A DNA stretch of 64,000 nucleotides from Microvirga soli (GTDB lineage: Bacteria > Pseudomonadota > Alphaproteobacteria > Rhizobiales > Beijerinckiaceae), in the NCBI RefSeq assembly GCF_016734765.1, contig NZ_JAERQE010000008.1, positions 62,001 through 126,000 on the forward strand. The letters run 5' to 3'. The position numbers and the translations under genes are program-made. This document shows, piece by piece, positions 18,109 through 28,388 of the stretch (its first letter is position 1; the number at the start of each line of letters is the position of its first letter). A model generated the notes under the pieces. It worked only from the letters and a program-made list of their open reading frames with translations. It did no database searches and was not told the DNA's origin.

Positions 18109-20262
18109 ATGAACCAAGCTCCCCGTATCGAACGCCGCGCCTCCGTCTGCCCGCATGACTGCCCCTCCGTCTGCTCCCTCGAGGTGGAGGTGATCGACGG
18201 GCGAAGCATCGGGCGCGTGCATGGGGCGAAGTCGAACACCTACACGGCGGGCGTGATCTGCGCCAAGGTTGCCCGCTATGCCGAGCGCATCCACAACCCG
18301 GACCGGCTGCTCTACCCGATGAGGCGCACCGGCCCGAAGGGCTCAGGCCAGTTCGAGCGCATCTCATGGGACGAGGCGCTGGACATCGTGGCCCGCGAGT
18401 TTCTGAAGGCGGAGCGGGAGTTCGGGACGGAGTCGGTCTGGCCGTACTACTATGCCGGCACCATGGGCTACGTGATGCGCGACGGCATCAACCGCCTGCG
18501 GCACGTGAAGAAGTATTCCGGCCAGTATTCCACCATCTGCACGGCCATGGCCTGGACAGGCTACGTGGCCGGCACCGGACATCTGAGGGGCGTCGACCCG
18601 CGCGAGATGGCGGTCTCCGACTGCATCGTGATCTGGGGCACCAACCCGGTGCATACGCAGGTCAACGTGATGACGCATGCGATGAAGGCTCGCAAGGAAC
18701 GCGGGGCCAAGATCGTCGCCATCGATATCTACAACAACGCCACCATGAAGCAGGCCGACATGGCGCTGCTGGTCAAACCCGGCACCGACGGAGCGCTTGC
18801 CTGCGCGGTGATGCACGTGCTCTTCCGCGACGGCTACGCGGATCGGGATTATCTGGCGCGCTACACCGACCATCCCCACGAACTGGAAGAGCACCTCAAG
18901 ACCCGCGATCCGGCTTGGGCCTCGGCTATCACCGGGCTGTCGGTGGAGGAGATCGAGGCTTTTGCCAGGCTCGTGGGCACCACCAAGCGCACCTTCTTCC
19001 GCCTCGGCTTCGGCTTCGGTCGTCAGCGCAACGGCGTGGTCAACATGCATGCCGCCCTGTCGATCCCGGCGGTGACCGGCGCGTGGCAGGTCGAGGGCGG
19101 CGGCGCCTTCCATTCCAACAGCGGCATCTTCCACTGGAACAAGGCCCTGATCGAAGGGCACGACGCCATCGACAAGAGCATCCGCCTCCTCGACCAGTCG
19201 CAGATCGGCCGGGTTCTTACCGGTGACGCCGAGGCGCTTTACAACGGCCCGCCGGTCAAGGCGATGCTGATCCAGAACACCAACCCTGTCTCCGTCGCGC
19301 CGGAGCAGGAGCTTGTGAAGCAGGGCTTTGCCCGCGACGACCTCTTCGTCTGCGTCCACGAGCAGTTCATGACCGAAACGGCCCTGATGGCCGACATCGT
19401 GCTGCCCGCGACCATGTTCATGGAGCACGACGATCTCTATTCCGGCGGCGGGCACCAGCATTTCCAGGTCGGGCCGAAGCTCATCGACCCGCCGGGCGAA
19501 TGCCGCTCGAACCATGAGGTGTTCCGCGGATTGGCCCAGCGCCTCGGCGCCGAGCATCGCGGCTTTGGCATGGAGCCGCGCGAGATCATCGACTGGACAC
19601 TGCAGAATTCCGGCTGGGGCTCGCTCGAGAACCTGGAGGCGCATGTGCATTTCGATGCGCAACCGCCCTTCGAGGAGGCGCATTTCCTGAAGGGTTTCGG
19701 CTATCCGGACGGCAAGTTCCGCTTCAAGCCCGACTGGACCAAGGTGCCGTCCTACAACAACGGCGCCATGGGTCCTTGGTCCAGCATGCCGGCTTTGCCC
19801 GATCATTGGGGGGTGATCGAGGCGGCGACCGAGGAGCATCCGTTCCGCCTCGCCACGAGTCCGGCGCGCAACTTCCTCAATTCCAGCTTCACCGAGACGC
19901 CGACGTCCCTGGACAAGGAGCGCCGGCCCGAGGTGATGATCCACCCGCTCGATGCGCAGACCCAAGGGATTGCAGACGGCGACTGGGTGAAGCTGAAGAA
20001 CCAGCGCGGCGAGGTCTATCTTCGCGCCAAGCTGTTCGACGGCGTACGGCGCGGCGTGCTCATCGCCGAGGGCATCTGGCCCAATGCGGCCCACCCCTTC
20101 GGGCGCGGCATCAACACGCTCACCGGCGGTGATCAGGTGGCGCCTTACGGCGGTGCCGCCTTCCACGACAACCGCGTGGCGCTGGAAAAGGCGGAAATCG
20201 ACCCGGCCCTGGAGCCGACAGTGGCAAGGAAGCAGCATCAGCCTGAGGCGCTCGTCGGTTAA
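18109..20262 (+). CDS. Molybdopterin-dependent oxidoreductase
   Basis: 717 residues, DMSO-reductase superfamily. An N-terminal [4Fe-4S] site is visible (CPHDCPSVC ... VICAK). Molybdopterin-binding blocks follow (CIVIWGTNPVHTQVN, LLVKPGTDGALACAV, MLIQNTNPVSVAPEQ, MADIVLPATMFMEHDD). The C-terminal dinucleotide-binding domain starts near PFRLATSPARNFLNSSF. There is no Tat signal, so it is probably cytosolic. The substrate is not predictable. The start at 18109 lies just after the ndk terminator, so it needs its own promoter or readthrough. Confidence 0.9.
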   Translation: MNQAPRIERRASVCPHDCPSVCSLEVEVIDGRSIGRVHGAKSNTYTAGVICAKVARYAERIHNPDRLLYPMRRTGPKGSGQFERISWDEALDIVAREFLKAEREFGTESVWPYYYAGTMGYVMRDGINRLRHVKKYSGQYSTICTAMAWTGYVAGTGHLRGVDPREMAVSDCIVIWGTNPVHTQVNVMTHAMKARKERGAKIVAIDIYNNATMKQADMALLVKPGTDGALACAVMHVLFRDGYADRDYLARYTDHPHELEEHLKTRDPAWASAITGLSVEEIEAFARLVGTTKRTFFRLGFGFGRQRNGVVNMHAALSIPAVTGAWQVEGGGAFHSNSGIFHWNKALIEGHDAIDKSIRLLDQSQIGRVLTGDAEALYNGPPVKAMLIQNTNPVSVAPEQELVKQGFARDDLFVCVHEQFMTETALMADIVLPATMFMEHDDLYSGGGHQHFQVGPKLIDPPGECRSNHEVFRGLAQRLGAEHRGFGMEPREIIDWTLQNSGWGSLENLEAHVHFDAQPPFEEAHFLKGFGYPDGKFRFKPDWTKVPSYNNGAMGPWSSMPALPDHWGVIEAATEEHPFRLATSPARNFLNSSFTETPTSLDKERRPEVMIHPLDAQTQGIADGDWVKLKNQRGEVYLRAKLFDGVRRGVLIAEGIWPNAAHPFGRGINTLTGGDQVAPYGGAAFHDNRVALEKAEIDPALEPTVARKQHQPEALVG

Positions 20263-20282
20263 ATCCAAGAAGAACGTCTCTT

Positions 20283-20372
20283 CGTCATGGCCGGGCTTGT
20301 CCCGGCCATCTCGGTTCGAAGCGCACGGTGCTCAACATGGTCGAGATCACCGGCACAGGGCCGGTGATGACG
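20283..20372. repeat. Type D palindromic repeat
   Basis: About 90 bases: CGTCATGGCCGGGCTTGTCC on the left, CAGGGCCGGTGATGACG on the right, with inner ATCTCGGTT-like and TCGAGAT-like halves. It is diverged from the 16.9 kb copy. The rest of the 20263-20495 gap shows nothing else. Confidence 0.78.
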
Positions 20373-20495
20373 GGGAGGCGGTCTCCGGACCGCTTTGGTC
20401 AGACCTTCTTAAGCCTATCTCCCGCTTCCCCTTGATCCTGAACGGCCAAGCCTATTCTTAAGGCCGAACGTGATTTCATCTCTGGGGAGCTATCC

Positions 20496-20861
20496 ATGAT
20501 CTCGACCGTCCGTGCGCTGCTCGTTGCAGCGGCCGTTTCCTTGAGCGCGACCGCCGCCTATGCGGCCGCCTCCAACATGCCGACCCAATACCAGCCCGAT
20601 CCGGCCCTGAAGACCGAGAGCGTCGGCCAGCTGCGCGCCCGCGTGAGCCAGGCCTGCGCGATTACGCAGGCGAAGCTCCAGAGCGAGGCCAGCGAATCCT
20701 CCCTCAACCGGTCCTGCGACTGCTATGCCGGCCGCACCATGCGTTCGCTCAGCCCCGAGGAAGTGCAGGCCTATCGCGACACCGGCGTGTTCAACGACAC
20801 CGCCCGGGCGAAGGCGCTGACGGCCCTCGACGCCTGCAAGCTGCCACGGCCGCAGATGTAA
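20496..20861 (+). CDS. Small secreted protein with conserved cysteines, unknown
   Basis: 121 residues. The signal peptide is visible (TVRALLVAAAVSLSATAAYA-AA). The mature part has cysteines in the order SQACAITQ, SCDCYAGRTM and DACKLP, suggesting two disulfides. A GGGGAG site precedes the ATG. The family is not recognised; the small, Cys-containing format suggests a periplasmic role. Confidence 0.7.
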   Translation: MISTVRALLVAAAVSLSATAAYAAASNMPTQYQPDPALKTESVGQLRARVSQACAITQAKLQSEASESSLNRSCDCYAGRTMRSLSPEEVQAYRDTGVFNDTARAKALTALDACKLPRPQM

Positions 20862-20938
20862 GGGCAGATACCTCATGGCATCCGGGATTGGGATCGCGGA
20901 TGCCGTGATTTCTTAGGGAAATTCAGGGTGACGCGGCC

Positions 20939-21388
20939 TCAATAAGGCGTGCCATCCTTATGCGTATCGCCGGCCTTGCTCCAGACGAGGTCGATATCGG
21001 AATAGGTGCAGACGTCCTGCTCCGGGCGGCGCGATCCCATCTCCAGGATCACGGCTGTCCGGTCCGAACGGTTCTGAAGATGGTGTCCGTTGGCATCTCC
21101 AGCCTTGAACGCGGCGCAGTCGCCCGCACGCAGGATCTCCTCACCCTCGCCCGATACCAGAACGAGCTCGCCCTCCAGGATCCAGACGAACTCATCCTCG
21201 GCGCTGTGCCAGTGCCGCTGGGATGACCATGCGCCAGGCAGAATGTGCGTGAGATTGACGCCGAACTGGGTCAGATGGGCGGTATCGCTCAACGCCTGAC
21301 GAGTGCGGCCGCGGCAGGGAGTGTCGTAAGGCGAGGGATAGTCCGATCCCTCCGTGCGCGGCGCGGCGGAAATGTCGATCTTGCCCAT
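20939..21388 (-). CDS. Cupin-domain protein
   Basis: 149 residues, single cupin. Cupin motif 1 is HWHSAEDEFVWILEGELVLV (two His and a Glu as metal ligands), and motif 2 corresponds to AGDCAAFKAGDANGHHLQNR. Proteins of this type bind a metal in a small beta-barrel and often act on sugars or as small regulators; no specific activity can be assigned. Confidence 0.85.
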   Translation of the reverse strand: MGKIDISAAPRTEGSDYPSPYDTPCRGRTRQALSDTAHLTQFGVNLTHILPGAWSSQRHWHSAEDEFVWILEGELVLVSGEGEEILRAGDCAAFKAGDANGHHLQNRSDRTAVILEMGSRRPEQDVCTYSDIDLVWSKAGDTHKDGTPY

Positions 21389-21464
21389 CAGGTGCCTCTC
21401 TGTGTTTCCGACATTTGTAGCTCAGACCGCAGGCGGCCGCGCCTGCGGATTTATAACTGCAATG

Positions 21465-21706
21465 GTCATCCCGGACGGCGGAGCCGATCCGGGATCGCGA
21501 AACCCAGTCCAGCACCGTCATCCCGGGGCCGCGCAGCGGAGCCCGGGACCCACAACCGCCAACGATGCAGAACGAGGCTCCACGCTCAGCGCCTTCTCCT
21601 GAGGCGTCGTGGTTATGGATCCCTGCCTTCGCGGGGATGACAGTGTGGAGGTTCCGGCGCTCCATCCTGCACACGATCCCGGATCGGCTCCGCCATCCGG
21701 GATGAC
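21465..21706. repeat. Composite type A repeats
   Basis: The 319-base gap holds at least two type A units in tandem (GTCATCCCGGACGGCGGAGC; then GTCATCCCGGGGCCGCGCAG) and a right arm ending GCCATCCGGGATGACG. It also contains the segment GTGGTTATGGATCCCTGCC, which recurs almost unchanged near 45.36 kb. It ends 2 bases before the purN stop codon. Confidence 0.85.
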
Positions 21707-21707
21707 G

Positions 21708-22361
21708 CTATTGATGAGTGCTCGGCGAATGCAGCGTTCCGCCGGCATCCCATCCACGCGCAAACACCACCCGGCCGTTCTGCAGCCGTGCCATCCCATC
21801 GCAGATCATCCGCAGCGCCTGCGGATAAAGCCGGTGCTCCTGCACGATCACCCGGGCGGCGAGGCTCTGCTCCGTGTCGTCCGGCACCACCGGCACGACG
21901 GCTTGAGCAATGATCGGGCCGGCGTCGAGCTCCGGCACCACGAAATGCACCGTGCAGCCATGCACCAGCACGCCGTCTTCCAGCGCCCGCCGGTGGGTCT
22001 GCGTGCCGCGATAAAGGGGCAGGAGGGAGGGGTGAATGTTGATCATCTTACCCGACCAGCGCTCCACGAACCAGTCGCTGAGCACCCGCATGAAGCCCGC
22101 AAGGCAGATGAAGGCGATGTCATGCTCGTTCAGCGCCGCATCGAGCGCCCGGTCGAAGCTCTCCCGGTCGGGAAAAGCCTTGTGGTCGATGGCAAGCGTC
22201 GCGATCCCGGCGTCCTTCGCCCGCTCCAGCCCTTCCGCATCGGGACGGTTGGAGAGAACGAGGGCGATCTCGGCCGGCAAGTCTGCAGCCTGAGCAGCCT
22301 CGATAAGGGAGGCCATGTTCGAGCCGCGGCCCGAGATCAGGATGGCGACGCGGCGGGTCAT
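21708..22361 (-). CDS. purN: Phosphoribosylglycinamide formyltransferase
   Basis: 217 residues; folate-dependent GAR transformylase of purine synthesis. The start RRVAILISGRGSNMASLIEA and the catalytic segment (Asn-His-Asp) NIHPSLLPLYRGTQTHRRAL with GCTVHFVVPELDAGPII are diagnostic. It shares one base with the purM stop (TGATG), so it is translationally coupled and second in the purM-purN operon. Confidence 0.97.
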   Translation of the reverse strand: MTRRVAILISGRGSNMASLIEAAQAADLPAEIALVLSNRPDAEGLERAKDAGIATLAIDHKAFPDRESFDRALDAALNEHDIAFICLAGFMRVLSDWFVERWSGKMINIHPSLLPLYRGTQTHRRALEDGVLVHGCTVHFVVPELDAGPIIAQAVVPVVPDDTEQSLAARVIVQEHRLYPQALRMICDGMARLQNGRVVFARGWDAGGTLHSPSTHQ

Positions 22362-23431
22362 CAGAGCTTCAGGGAGCCCGAATTCTGCACGCGTTCCCCG
22401 CCCGTGTGTGCAATGGTCTCGCCGATGCGCACCGGGTTTTCGCCCGCCTTCGCCAATCGCTCCATCACCGCGTCGGCCTGATCGGCGCCCGCCACCAAGA
22501 TCATGCCGATGCCGCAGTTGAAGGTGCGCAGCATCTCAGGCTCAGCCACGCCGCCGGTCTTGGCCAACCAGCCGAACACGGGCGGAACCGCGATGGCATC
22601 GAGGTCGAGGCGCACGCCGACGCCGTCGGGCAGCACGCGCGGGATGTTGTCCGGGAAGCCGCCGCCGGTGATGTGGCACAGCGCGTTGATGCCATCGCCC
22701 CCATTGAGCACCTCCAGCAGGGCCTTCACGTAGATGCGGGTGGGCTCCAGCAGGGCCTGGGCGAGGGTCTTGCCCGGCGCGAAGGGAGCCGGCGCATCCC
22801 AGGCGAGGCCGGAATGCTCGACGATCCGCCGCACCAGGGAGAAGCCGTTGGAATGAACCCCGGAGGAGGGCAGGCCGATCAACACGTCGCCCACCGTCAC
22901 GTCCTTGGGGAGCAGCGTGCCGCGCTCTGCGGCCCCCACGGCAAAGCCCGCGAGGTCATAGTCACCCTTGGCGTAGAGACCCGGCATCTCGGCGGTCTCG
23001 CCGCCGATCAGCGCGCAGCCCGCCTGGAGGCAGCCCTCGGCGATGCCCTTGACGATATGAACGCCGACCTCAGGCGAGAGCTTTCCGGTGGCGAAATAGT
23101 CGAGGAAGAACAGGGGCTCGGCGCCCTGCACGATGATGTCGTTCACGCACATGGCCACGAGGTCGATGCCGATGGTGTTGTGGATGCCCGTGTCGATGGC
23201 GATCTTCACCTTGGTGCCGACCCCGTCATTGGCCGCCACCAGGATCGGATCCTTGAAGCCCGCGGCCTTGAGGTCGAACAACCCGCCGAAGCCGCCGATC
23301 TCCGCATCCGCGCCCGGCCGGCGCGTGGACCGCACCAGGGGCTTGATCTGGTCGACCATGGCGTTGCCCGCATCGATATCGACGCCCGCTTGGGCATAGG
23401 TCAGGCCGTTCGTCTGCTTCTCGGTCGTCAT
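22361..23431 (-). CDS. purM: Phosphoribosylformylglycinamidine cyclo-ligase
   Basis: 356 residues, AIR synthetase. Family features are [20 protein letters not shown] at the start, [43 protein letters not shown] and the late [18 protein letters not shown]. It acts just before PurK/PurE in purine synthesis. It forms an operon with purN and diverges from the CDP-alcohol phosphatidyltransferase gene. Confidence 0.97.
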   Translation of the reverse strand: MTTEKQTNGLTYAQAGVDIDAGNAMVDQIKPLVRSTRRPGADAEIGGFGGLFDLKAAGFKDPILVAANDGVGTKVKIAIDTGIHNTIGIDLVAMCVNDIIVQGAEPLFFLDYFATGKLSPEVGVHIVKGIAEGCLQAGCALIGGETAEMPGLYAKGDYDLAGFAVGAAERGTLLPKDVTVGDVLIGLPSSGVHSNGFSLVRRIVEHSGLAWDAPAPFAPGKTLAQALLEPTRIYVKALLEVLNGGDGINALCHITGGGFPDNIPRVLPDGVGVRLDLDAIAVPPVFGWLAKTGGVAEPEMLRTFNCGIGMILVAGADQADAVMERLAKAGENPVRIGETIAHTGGERVQNSGSLKL

Positions 23432-23504
23432 GGCTCACCCCGTGTTGAGGGGGCAGTAAGACGGGAGGGGGCGGGAGGCAAGGGGATTTGGGAATGTTTC
23501 GATG

Positions 23505-23639
23505 GTCATCCCGGACGAAGCGCAGCGGAGATCCGGGATCGTATGCAGGATGGAGCGCTTGTTTCCCTCCCCCTTGCTGGGAGGGAACGGAGGCTCACTC
23601 GTCCAGCGATCCCGGATCGGCTTCGCCGTCCGGGATGAC
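23505..23639. repeat. Type A palindromic repeat with type B core
   Basis: Arms GTCATCCCGGACGAAGCGCA ... ATCCGGGATCG and CGATCCCGGATCGGCTTCG ... GTCCGGGATGAC, with an inner CCCTCCCCCTTGCTGGGAGG palindrome. Here it lies between divergent genes, so termination cannot be its only role. Confidence 0.88.
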
Positions 23640-23713
23640 CACTTGGACCTCGTTATCCCCACCCCTCAGCCGCCCGATTGAACTCCGCCCTCCGAGCGTC
23701 CATCATCGCCCTG

Positions 23714-24244
23714 ATGACCATTCCGAACATCATCACCATCGGGCGCCTCATCATCGTGCCCATCGTGATCGTCATGATCATGCAGCAGCGGTGGGGTGCG
23801 GCCTTCGTGCTGTTCGTGGTGGCGGGGGTATCGGATGCGGTCGACGGGTTCATCGCCCGCCGGTTCGACATGCGGAGCGAATTCGGGGCCTATATCGACC
23901 CCATCGCCGACAAGGCGCTCCTGGTCTCGATCTATGTGACGCTCGCCATCGTGGGCGCCATCCCGAGCTGGCTGGCCATCGTCGTGGTGTCCCGGGACGT
24001 GATGATCGTGGCCGCCGTGCTCCTGTCCTGGGTGATGAGCCGCCCGGTCGAAATTAAGCCGCTCCTTGTCAGCAAACTCAATACGGGCGCGCAGATTGCG
24101 TTTGCGGCCTTCGCGCTCGCCGCCAACGCCTTCGGGGCTGAACTCGCCGGGCTTGAGGATGTTGCCATGCTGGTGGTGGCTGCCTTGACCGTAGCCTCCG
24201 CCGGTGCCTATCTCGGGGGCTGGCTGCGGCACATGGGGAGCTGA
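23714..24244 (+). CDS. CDP-alcohol phosphatidyltransferase (PgsA-like)
   Basis: 176 residues, integral membrane. The catalytic signature D-G-x2-A-R-x8-G-x3-D-x3-D is complete in DAVDGFIARRFDMRSEFG followed by AYIDPIADK. The start TIPNIITIGRLIIVPIVIVM is typical. It makes a phospholipid head-group link from a CDP-diacylglycerol; the size and start resemble phosphatidylglycerophosphate synthase, but a cardiolipin-type or other acceptor is possible. Confidence 0.85.
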   Translation: MTIPNIITIGRLIIVPIVIVMIMQQRWGAAFVLFVVAGVSDAVDGFIARRFDMRSEFGAYIDPIADKALLVSIYVTLAIVGAIPSWLAIVVVSRDVMIVAAVLLSWVMSRPVEIKPLLVSKLNTGAQIAFAAFALAANAFGAELAGLEDVAMLVVAALTVASAGAYLGGWLRHMGS

Positions 24245-24271
24245 GAGCCGAAGGTTGGGGTTGGAGTACCG

Positions 24272-25387
24272 ATGACGGTTCAACGGCAGATCGGGTTCTG
24301 GATAGCGGCGCTGGTCGTCGGGGTGCTGCTGCTGTTCGTGCTGCGCGGCATCCTGCTGCCCTTCGTGGCGGGCTTTGCGCTCGCCTATCTGCTGGATCCC
24401 CTGGCCGACCGGATGCAGAAACTCGGGATCGGGCGCCTGGGCGCCAGCCTGCTGATCCTCGTCCTGTTCGTGCTGGTCTTCATCATCGCCCTGATGATCC
24501 TGGTGCCCTTCGCGGCCCAGCAGGTGGGCGCCTTCGTGGAGCGGCTGCCCGGCTATGTGGCAAGGCTCCAGGAGCTCGGGGCCGAGCAGCTCGGCCCGCT
24601 CATCCGCAGGCTCGGCATCGAGGATGCGCTGCCCGCCGCACCTCCCTCCGTGGGCAACCTCATCAGCCAGGGCATCGCCTGGATGACCACCTTCCTCCAG
24701 GGCCTGTGGTCCGGCGGGCAGGCTCTGATCGGCATCTTCTCCCTGCTGGTGGTGACGCCGGTGGTGGCCTTTTACATGCTTGTCGACTGGGATCGCATGG
24801 TGAGAACCGTGGATTCCTGGATGCCGATGACCCACCGGGACACGATCCGCGACATTTCCCGTGATATCGACCGTGCCATCGCCGGCTTCGTGCGCGGGCA
24901 GGCTCTGGTCTGCCTCATCCTCGGCACCTTCTATGCGGTCAGCCTTGCCCTGATCGGGCTCAATTTCGGTGTCCTGATCGGCATGACGGCAGGCCTCCTG
25001 AGCTTCATCCCGTATGTGGGCTCACTGACCGGCCTCATCCTGTCGGTGGGCGTCGCCATCGTGCAGTTCTGGCCGGACTGGACCATGATCGCCGCAACGC
25101 TCGGCATCTTCATCTTCGGCCAGTTCGTGGAGGGCAACATCCTGTCGCCCAAGCTGGTGGGCGAATCCGTTGGCCTGCATCCGGTCTGGCTCATGTTCGC
25201 GCTCGTTGCCTTCGGGGCGCTCTTCGGCTTCGTCGGCCTGCTGCTCGCCGTGCCGCTCGCGGCCGCCATCGGGGTCATCGCCCGCTTTGCCCTGCGCCAG
25301 TATCTCGCCAGCCCGATCTACCGGGGCGTGGATCCGGTGATTCTCAAGCCCCGCATCGAGATCGACAAGGCCAATCGCGATGCGTGA
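24272..25387 (+). CDS. AI-2E/PerM-family membrane protein
   Basis: 371 residues with the family's layout: two N-terminal spans (IGFWIAALVVGVLLLFVLRG and LPFVAGFALAYLLDPLADRM), a soluble stretch, then a block of C-terminal spans. That block includes the conserved LLSFIPYVGSLTGLIL and LVGESVGLHPVWLMFALVAF. The family includes transporters of various solutes; this member is commonly found upstream of hdaA in the order. It overlaps hdaA by eight bases. Confidence 0.88.
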   Translation: MTVQRQIGFWIAALVVGVLLLFVLRGILLPFVAGFALAYLLDPLADRMQKLGIGRLGASLLILVLFVLVFIIALMILVPFAAQQVGAFVERLPGYVARLQELGAEQLGPLIRRLGIEDALPAAPPSVGNLISQGIAWMTTFLQGLWSGGQALIGIFSLLVVTPVVAFYMLVDWDRMVRTVDSWMPMTHRDTIRDISRDIDRAIAGFVRGQALVCLILGTFYAVSLALIGLNFGVLIGMTAGLLSFIPYVGSLTGLILSVGVAIVQFWPDWTMIAATLGIFIFGQFVEGNILSPKLVGESVGLHPVWLMFALVAFGALFGFVGLLLAVPLAAAIGVIARFALRQYLASPIYRGVDPVILKPRIEIDKANRDA

Positions 25388-26072
25388 GGCCCCCCGGCAA
25401 CTGGCCTTCGACCTTCCGCTGGATCCCCGCTTCGGCGCCGAGGACTTTCTCGTCAGCCCATCCAACGAGCAGGCCTACGGCCTCATCGAGAGCTGGCCCG
25501 ACTGGCCGGACACGATCCTCCTGCTCGTCGGCCCGCGCGGGAGCGGCAAGAGTCATCTGGCCTCCATCTGGGCCACGAACGCCCATGCCTGGACGGTCGA
25601 TGCCGCGGCGATCACCCACGACAAAGTCCCGCATCTCGTCTCGAATGGAGCGCTCGCCATCGAGGATATGGACCGGGGCGAGCGTGACGAGGCGGCCCTG
25701 TTTCACCTGCTGAACCTAGCCAGGGAGAAGAAGGCATCCCTCATCATCACGTGCGAGACGCCTCCCGACCGCTGGTCCCTGAAAACCCCCGATCTCCTGT
25801 CCCGCCTGCGGCTTGCCCCGAGCTGCGCCCTGGACGCGCCGGACGATGCCCTCCTCAAGGCTGTGCTGGTGAAGCTGTTCGTCGACAGGCAACTCGTGGT
25901 CGACACCTCCGTTGTCGACTATATTGCTCTGCGGATCGAACGCTCCCTCGCCAAGGCCTCCGAGATCGTGGCTCTCCTCGACCGGGAGGCCCTGAGCCGG
26001 GGCCGGCGCGTCTCGCGGGCGATCGCGGCGGAGATCCTTGGCGCCGCGCAGGAAACGGATGAGAACGAGTGA
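25380..26072 (+). CDS. hdaA: DnaA-inactivation AAA protein HdaA
   Basis: 230 residues, a DnaA-like AAA module without a DNA-binding domain. The N-terminal clamp-binding-type motif QLAFDLP is visible at residues 7-13. Walker A is [10 protein letters not shown], and a Walker B-like strand is [10 protein letters not shown]. In alphaproteobacteria HdaA with the sliding clamp promotes DnaA-ATP hydrolysis and limits re-initiation. It is coupled to its neighbours: start inside the PerM-like gene, stop overlapping ppk by GTGA. Confidence 0.9.
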   Translation: MREAPRQLAFDLPLDPRFGAEDFLVSPSNEQAYGLIESWPDWPDTILLLVGPRGSGKSHLASIWATNAHAWTVDAAAITHDKVPHLVSNGALAIEDMDRGERDEAALFHLLNLAREKKASLIITCETPPDRWSLKTPDLLSRLRLAPSCALDAPDDALLKAVLVKLFVDRQLVVDTSVVDYIALRIERSLAKASEIVALLDREALSRGRRVSRAIAAEILGAAQETDENE

Positions 26073-28387
26073 AGCCAGACACTGACGCCCTGTTGTCGAA
26101 CCGTCGTGAAACCGTCACGAAGCCCAGAGCAAAACGGACGCCGAAGAGTGAAGCGGCGGAGAACGAGGTGCGCAGCGCGATTGCCCTGAAAGAGGTGGAG
26201 ACCGTCAGCGAGGCTCCCTTGCCGAAGGCTCCGCCGGATATCGAGTTCGACGGCGCGGCTTTGCGGCGGTTCCCGCAGCGCTTCATCAACCGGGAACTCT
26301 CCTGGCTGCAGTTCAACCGGCGGGTGCTGGAGGAAGCGTCCAACGGCAACCACCCGCTCCTGGAGCAACTGCGCTTCCTCTCGATCTCGGCCGAGAACCT
26401 GGACGAGTTCTTCATGGTCCGTGTCGCGGGTCTGCGCGGTCAGGTGCGCTCCGGCGTGGCCACCGTCTCGCAGGACGGGCTCTCGCCGCAGGAGCAGCTC
26501 GCGAAGATCTCCGCCGAGGTCTCGCATCTCGCCTCCGACCAGCAGCGCCGCTGGCGCGAACTGCGCGACATTCTGCTGGAGGAAGGCATCGTCCTGACCG
26601 AGGGAGCAGGCCTGACGAAGGCCGAGGCCTCATGGCTCGAGGATTACTTCCTCAACCATGTGTTCCCGGTGCTGACGCCGCTCGCCATCGATCCGGCGCA
26701 TCCGTTCCCGTTCATCCCCAACCTCGGTGCCTCCATTGCCCTGAAGCTGGTGCGCCAGAGCGACGGCAAGGTGCTGAACGCGCTCATCCGCCTGCCGTCG
26801 CGGGGCGAACGCTTCATCCGCCTGCCGGACTTCGCCGAGACCGGCGCCACCCGCTTCATCGCCCTCGAGCAGATGATCGTGCTGTTCACGAGCAGGCTCT
26901 TCCCCGGCTACGAGGTGCAGGGGCAGGGCGCCTTCCGGGTGATCCGCGACTCCGATCTCGAGGTCGAGGAAGAGGCCGAGGATCTGGTGCGCCTGTTCGA
27001 GACGGCGCTCAAGCAGCGCCGCCGCGGCAGTGTCATCCGTCTCGAGGTCGAGGCGGCCATGCCCGAGGACCTGCGTCTCTTCGTGGCCGAGGAATCGGAG
27101 GTGTCCCCCGACGAGGTCTTCGTCGTCGAGGGCATGATGGGCCTGCGCGACCTGTCGCAGCTCGTGGCTTTGGAGCGTCCCGATCTCAAGTTCAAGCCGT
27201 ACAATGCGCGCTTCCCTGAGCGCATCCGCGAGCACAGCGGCGATTGTTTTGCGGCGATCCGCGAGAAGGACATCATCGTTCACCATCCTTACGAGTCCTT
27301 CGATGCGGTGGTGCAGTTCCTGCACCAGGCGGCGCGGGACCCAAACGTGGTGGCGATCAAGCAGACGCTCTACCGCACGTCCTCGAACTCGCCCATCGTG
27401 GCGGCTTTGGCGGAAGCCGCGGAGGCCGGAAAATCCGTCACCGCCCTGGTGGAGCTGAAGGCCCGTTTCGACGAGGAGGCCAATATCCGCTGGGCGCGCG
27501 ATCTCGAACGCGCGGGCGCGCAAGTTGTGTTCGGCTTCATCGAGCTGAAGACCCACGCGAAGCTGTCCATGGTGGTGCGGCGCGAGGGCAGCCAGCTCAT
27601 CACCTATTGCCACGTGGGCACGGGCAACTACCACCCGATCACGGCGCGCATCTATACGGACCTGTCCTATTTCACCGCCGATCCGGTGATCGGCCGCGAC
27701 GTGTCGCGCATCTTCAATTTCGTCACGGGCTATGCGGAGCCGGCGGAGCTGGAACGCATGGCGGTCTCGCCGCTCACCCTCAAGAAGCGTCTGCTCCAGC
27801 ACATCGAGGAGGAGATCGCCCACGCCAAGGCCGGACGGCCCGGCGCGATCTGGTGCAAGTGCAACTCCCTCGTCGATACCGACATCATCGACGCGCTCTA
27901 CGATGCGTCGGCCGCCGGCGTGCAGATCGACCTCATCGTGCGCGGCATCTGCTGCCTCAGGCCCGGCATCAAGGGCCTGTCGGAGAACATCCGGGTCAAG
28001 TCCATCGTCGGGCGCTTCCTGGAGCACACGCGCATCTATGCCTTCGGCAATGGGCACGGCCTGCCCAATCCCAAGGCGCATGTGTACATCTCGTCGGCGG
28101 ATCTCATGTCGCGTAATCTCGACCGGCGCGTCGAGGCGCTGATGCCGATTGTCAACACCACCGTGCACCAGCAGGTGCTCGACCAGATCATGCTCGCCAA
28201 CCTGCTCGACAACGAGCAGAGCTGGACGGTGCTGCCCGACGGAACGAGCCGGCGGGTGGTGCCGGCCAAGGGCGAGGAACCCTTTAATGCCCATAAGTAT
28301 TTCATGACCAACCCGAGTCTCTCAGGCCGTGGCAAATCCCTCAAGACCTCCAGCCCCAAAGCGCTCGCCAAGCGCGGGCAGCGCTAG
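26069..28387 (+). CDS. ppk: Polyphosphate kinase 1
   Basis: 772 residues. It starts at a GTG overlapping the hdaA stop. An N-terminal extension of about 60 residues precedes the PPK1 N domain ([19 protein letters not shown]). The catalytic halves are recognised by [24 protein letters not shown] and [17 protein letters not shown], the regions that carry the ATP-binding and phosphorylated histidines. It polymerises the gamma-phosphate of ATP reversibly. The ppk-ppx pair controls polyphosphate levels. Confidence 0.97.
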   Translation: MKPDTDALLSNRRETVTKPRAKRTPKSEAAENEVRSAIALKEVETVSEAPLPKAPPDIEFDGAALRRFPQRFINRELSWLQFNRRVLEEASNGNHPLLEQLRFLSISAENLDEFFMVRVAGLRGQVRSGVATVSQDGLSPQEQLAKISAEVSHLASDQQRRWRELRDILLEEGIVLTEGAGLTKAEASWLEDYFLNHVFPVLTPLAIDPAHPFPFIPNLGASIALKLVRQSDGKVLNALIRLPSRGERFIRLPDFAETGATRFIALEQMIVLFTSRLFPGYEVQGQGAFRVIRDSDLEVEEEAEDLVRLFETALKQRRRGSVIRLEVEAAMPEDLRLFVAEESEVSPDEVFVVEGMMGLRDLSQLVALERPDLKFKPYNARFPERIREHSGDCFAAIREKDIIVHHPYESFDAVVQFLHQAARDPNVVAIKQTLYRTSSNSPIVAALAEAAEAGKSVTALVELKARFDEEANIRWARDLERAGAQVVFGFIELKTHAKLSMVVRREGSQLITYCHVGTGNYHPITARIYTDLSYFTADPVIGRDVSRIFNFVTGYAEPAELERMAVSPLTLKKRLLQHIEEEIAHAKAGRPGAIWCKCNSLVDTDIIDALYDASAAGVQIDLIVRGICCLRPGIKGLSENIRVKSIVGRFLEHTRIYAFGNGHGLPNPKAHVYISSADLMSRNLDRRVEALMPIVNTTVHQQVLDQIMLANLLDNEQSWTVLPDGTSRRVVPAKGEEPFNAHKYFMTNPSLSGRGKSLKTSSPKALAKRGQR

Positions 28388-28388
28388 C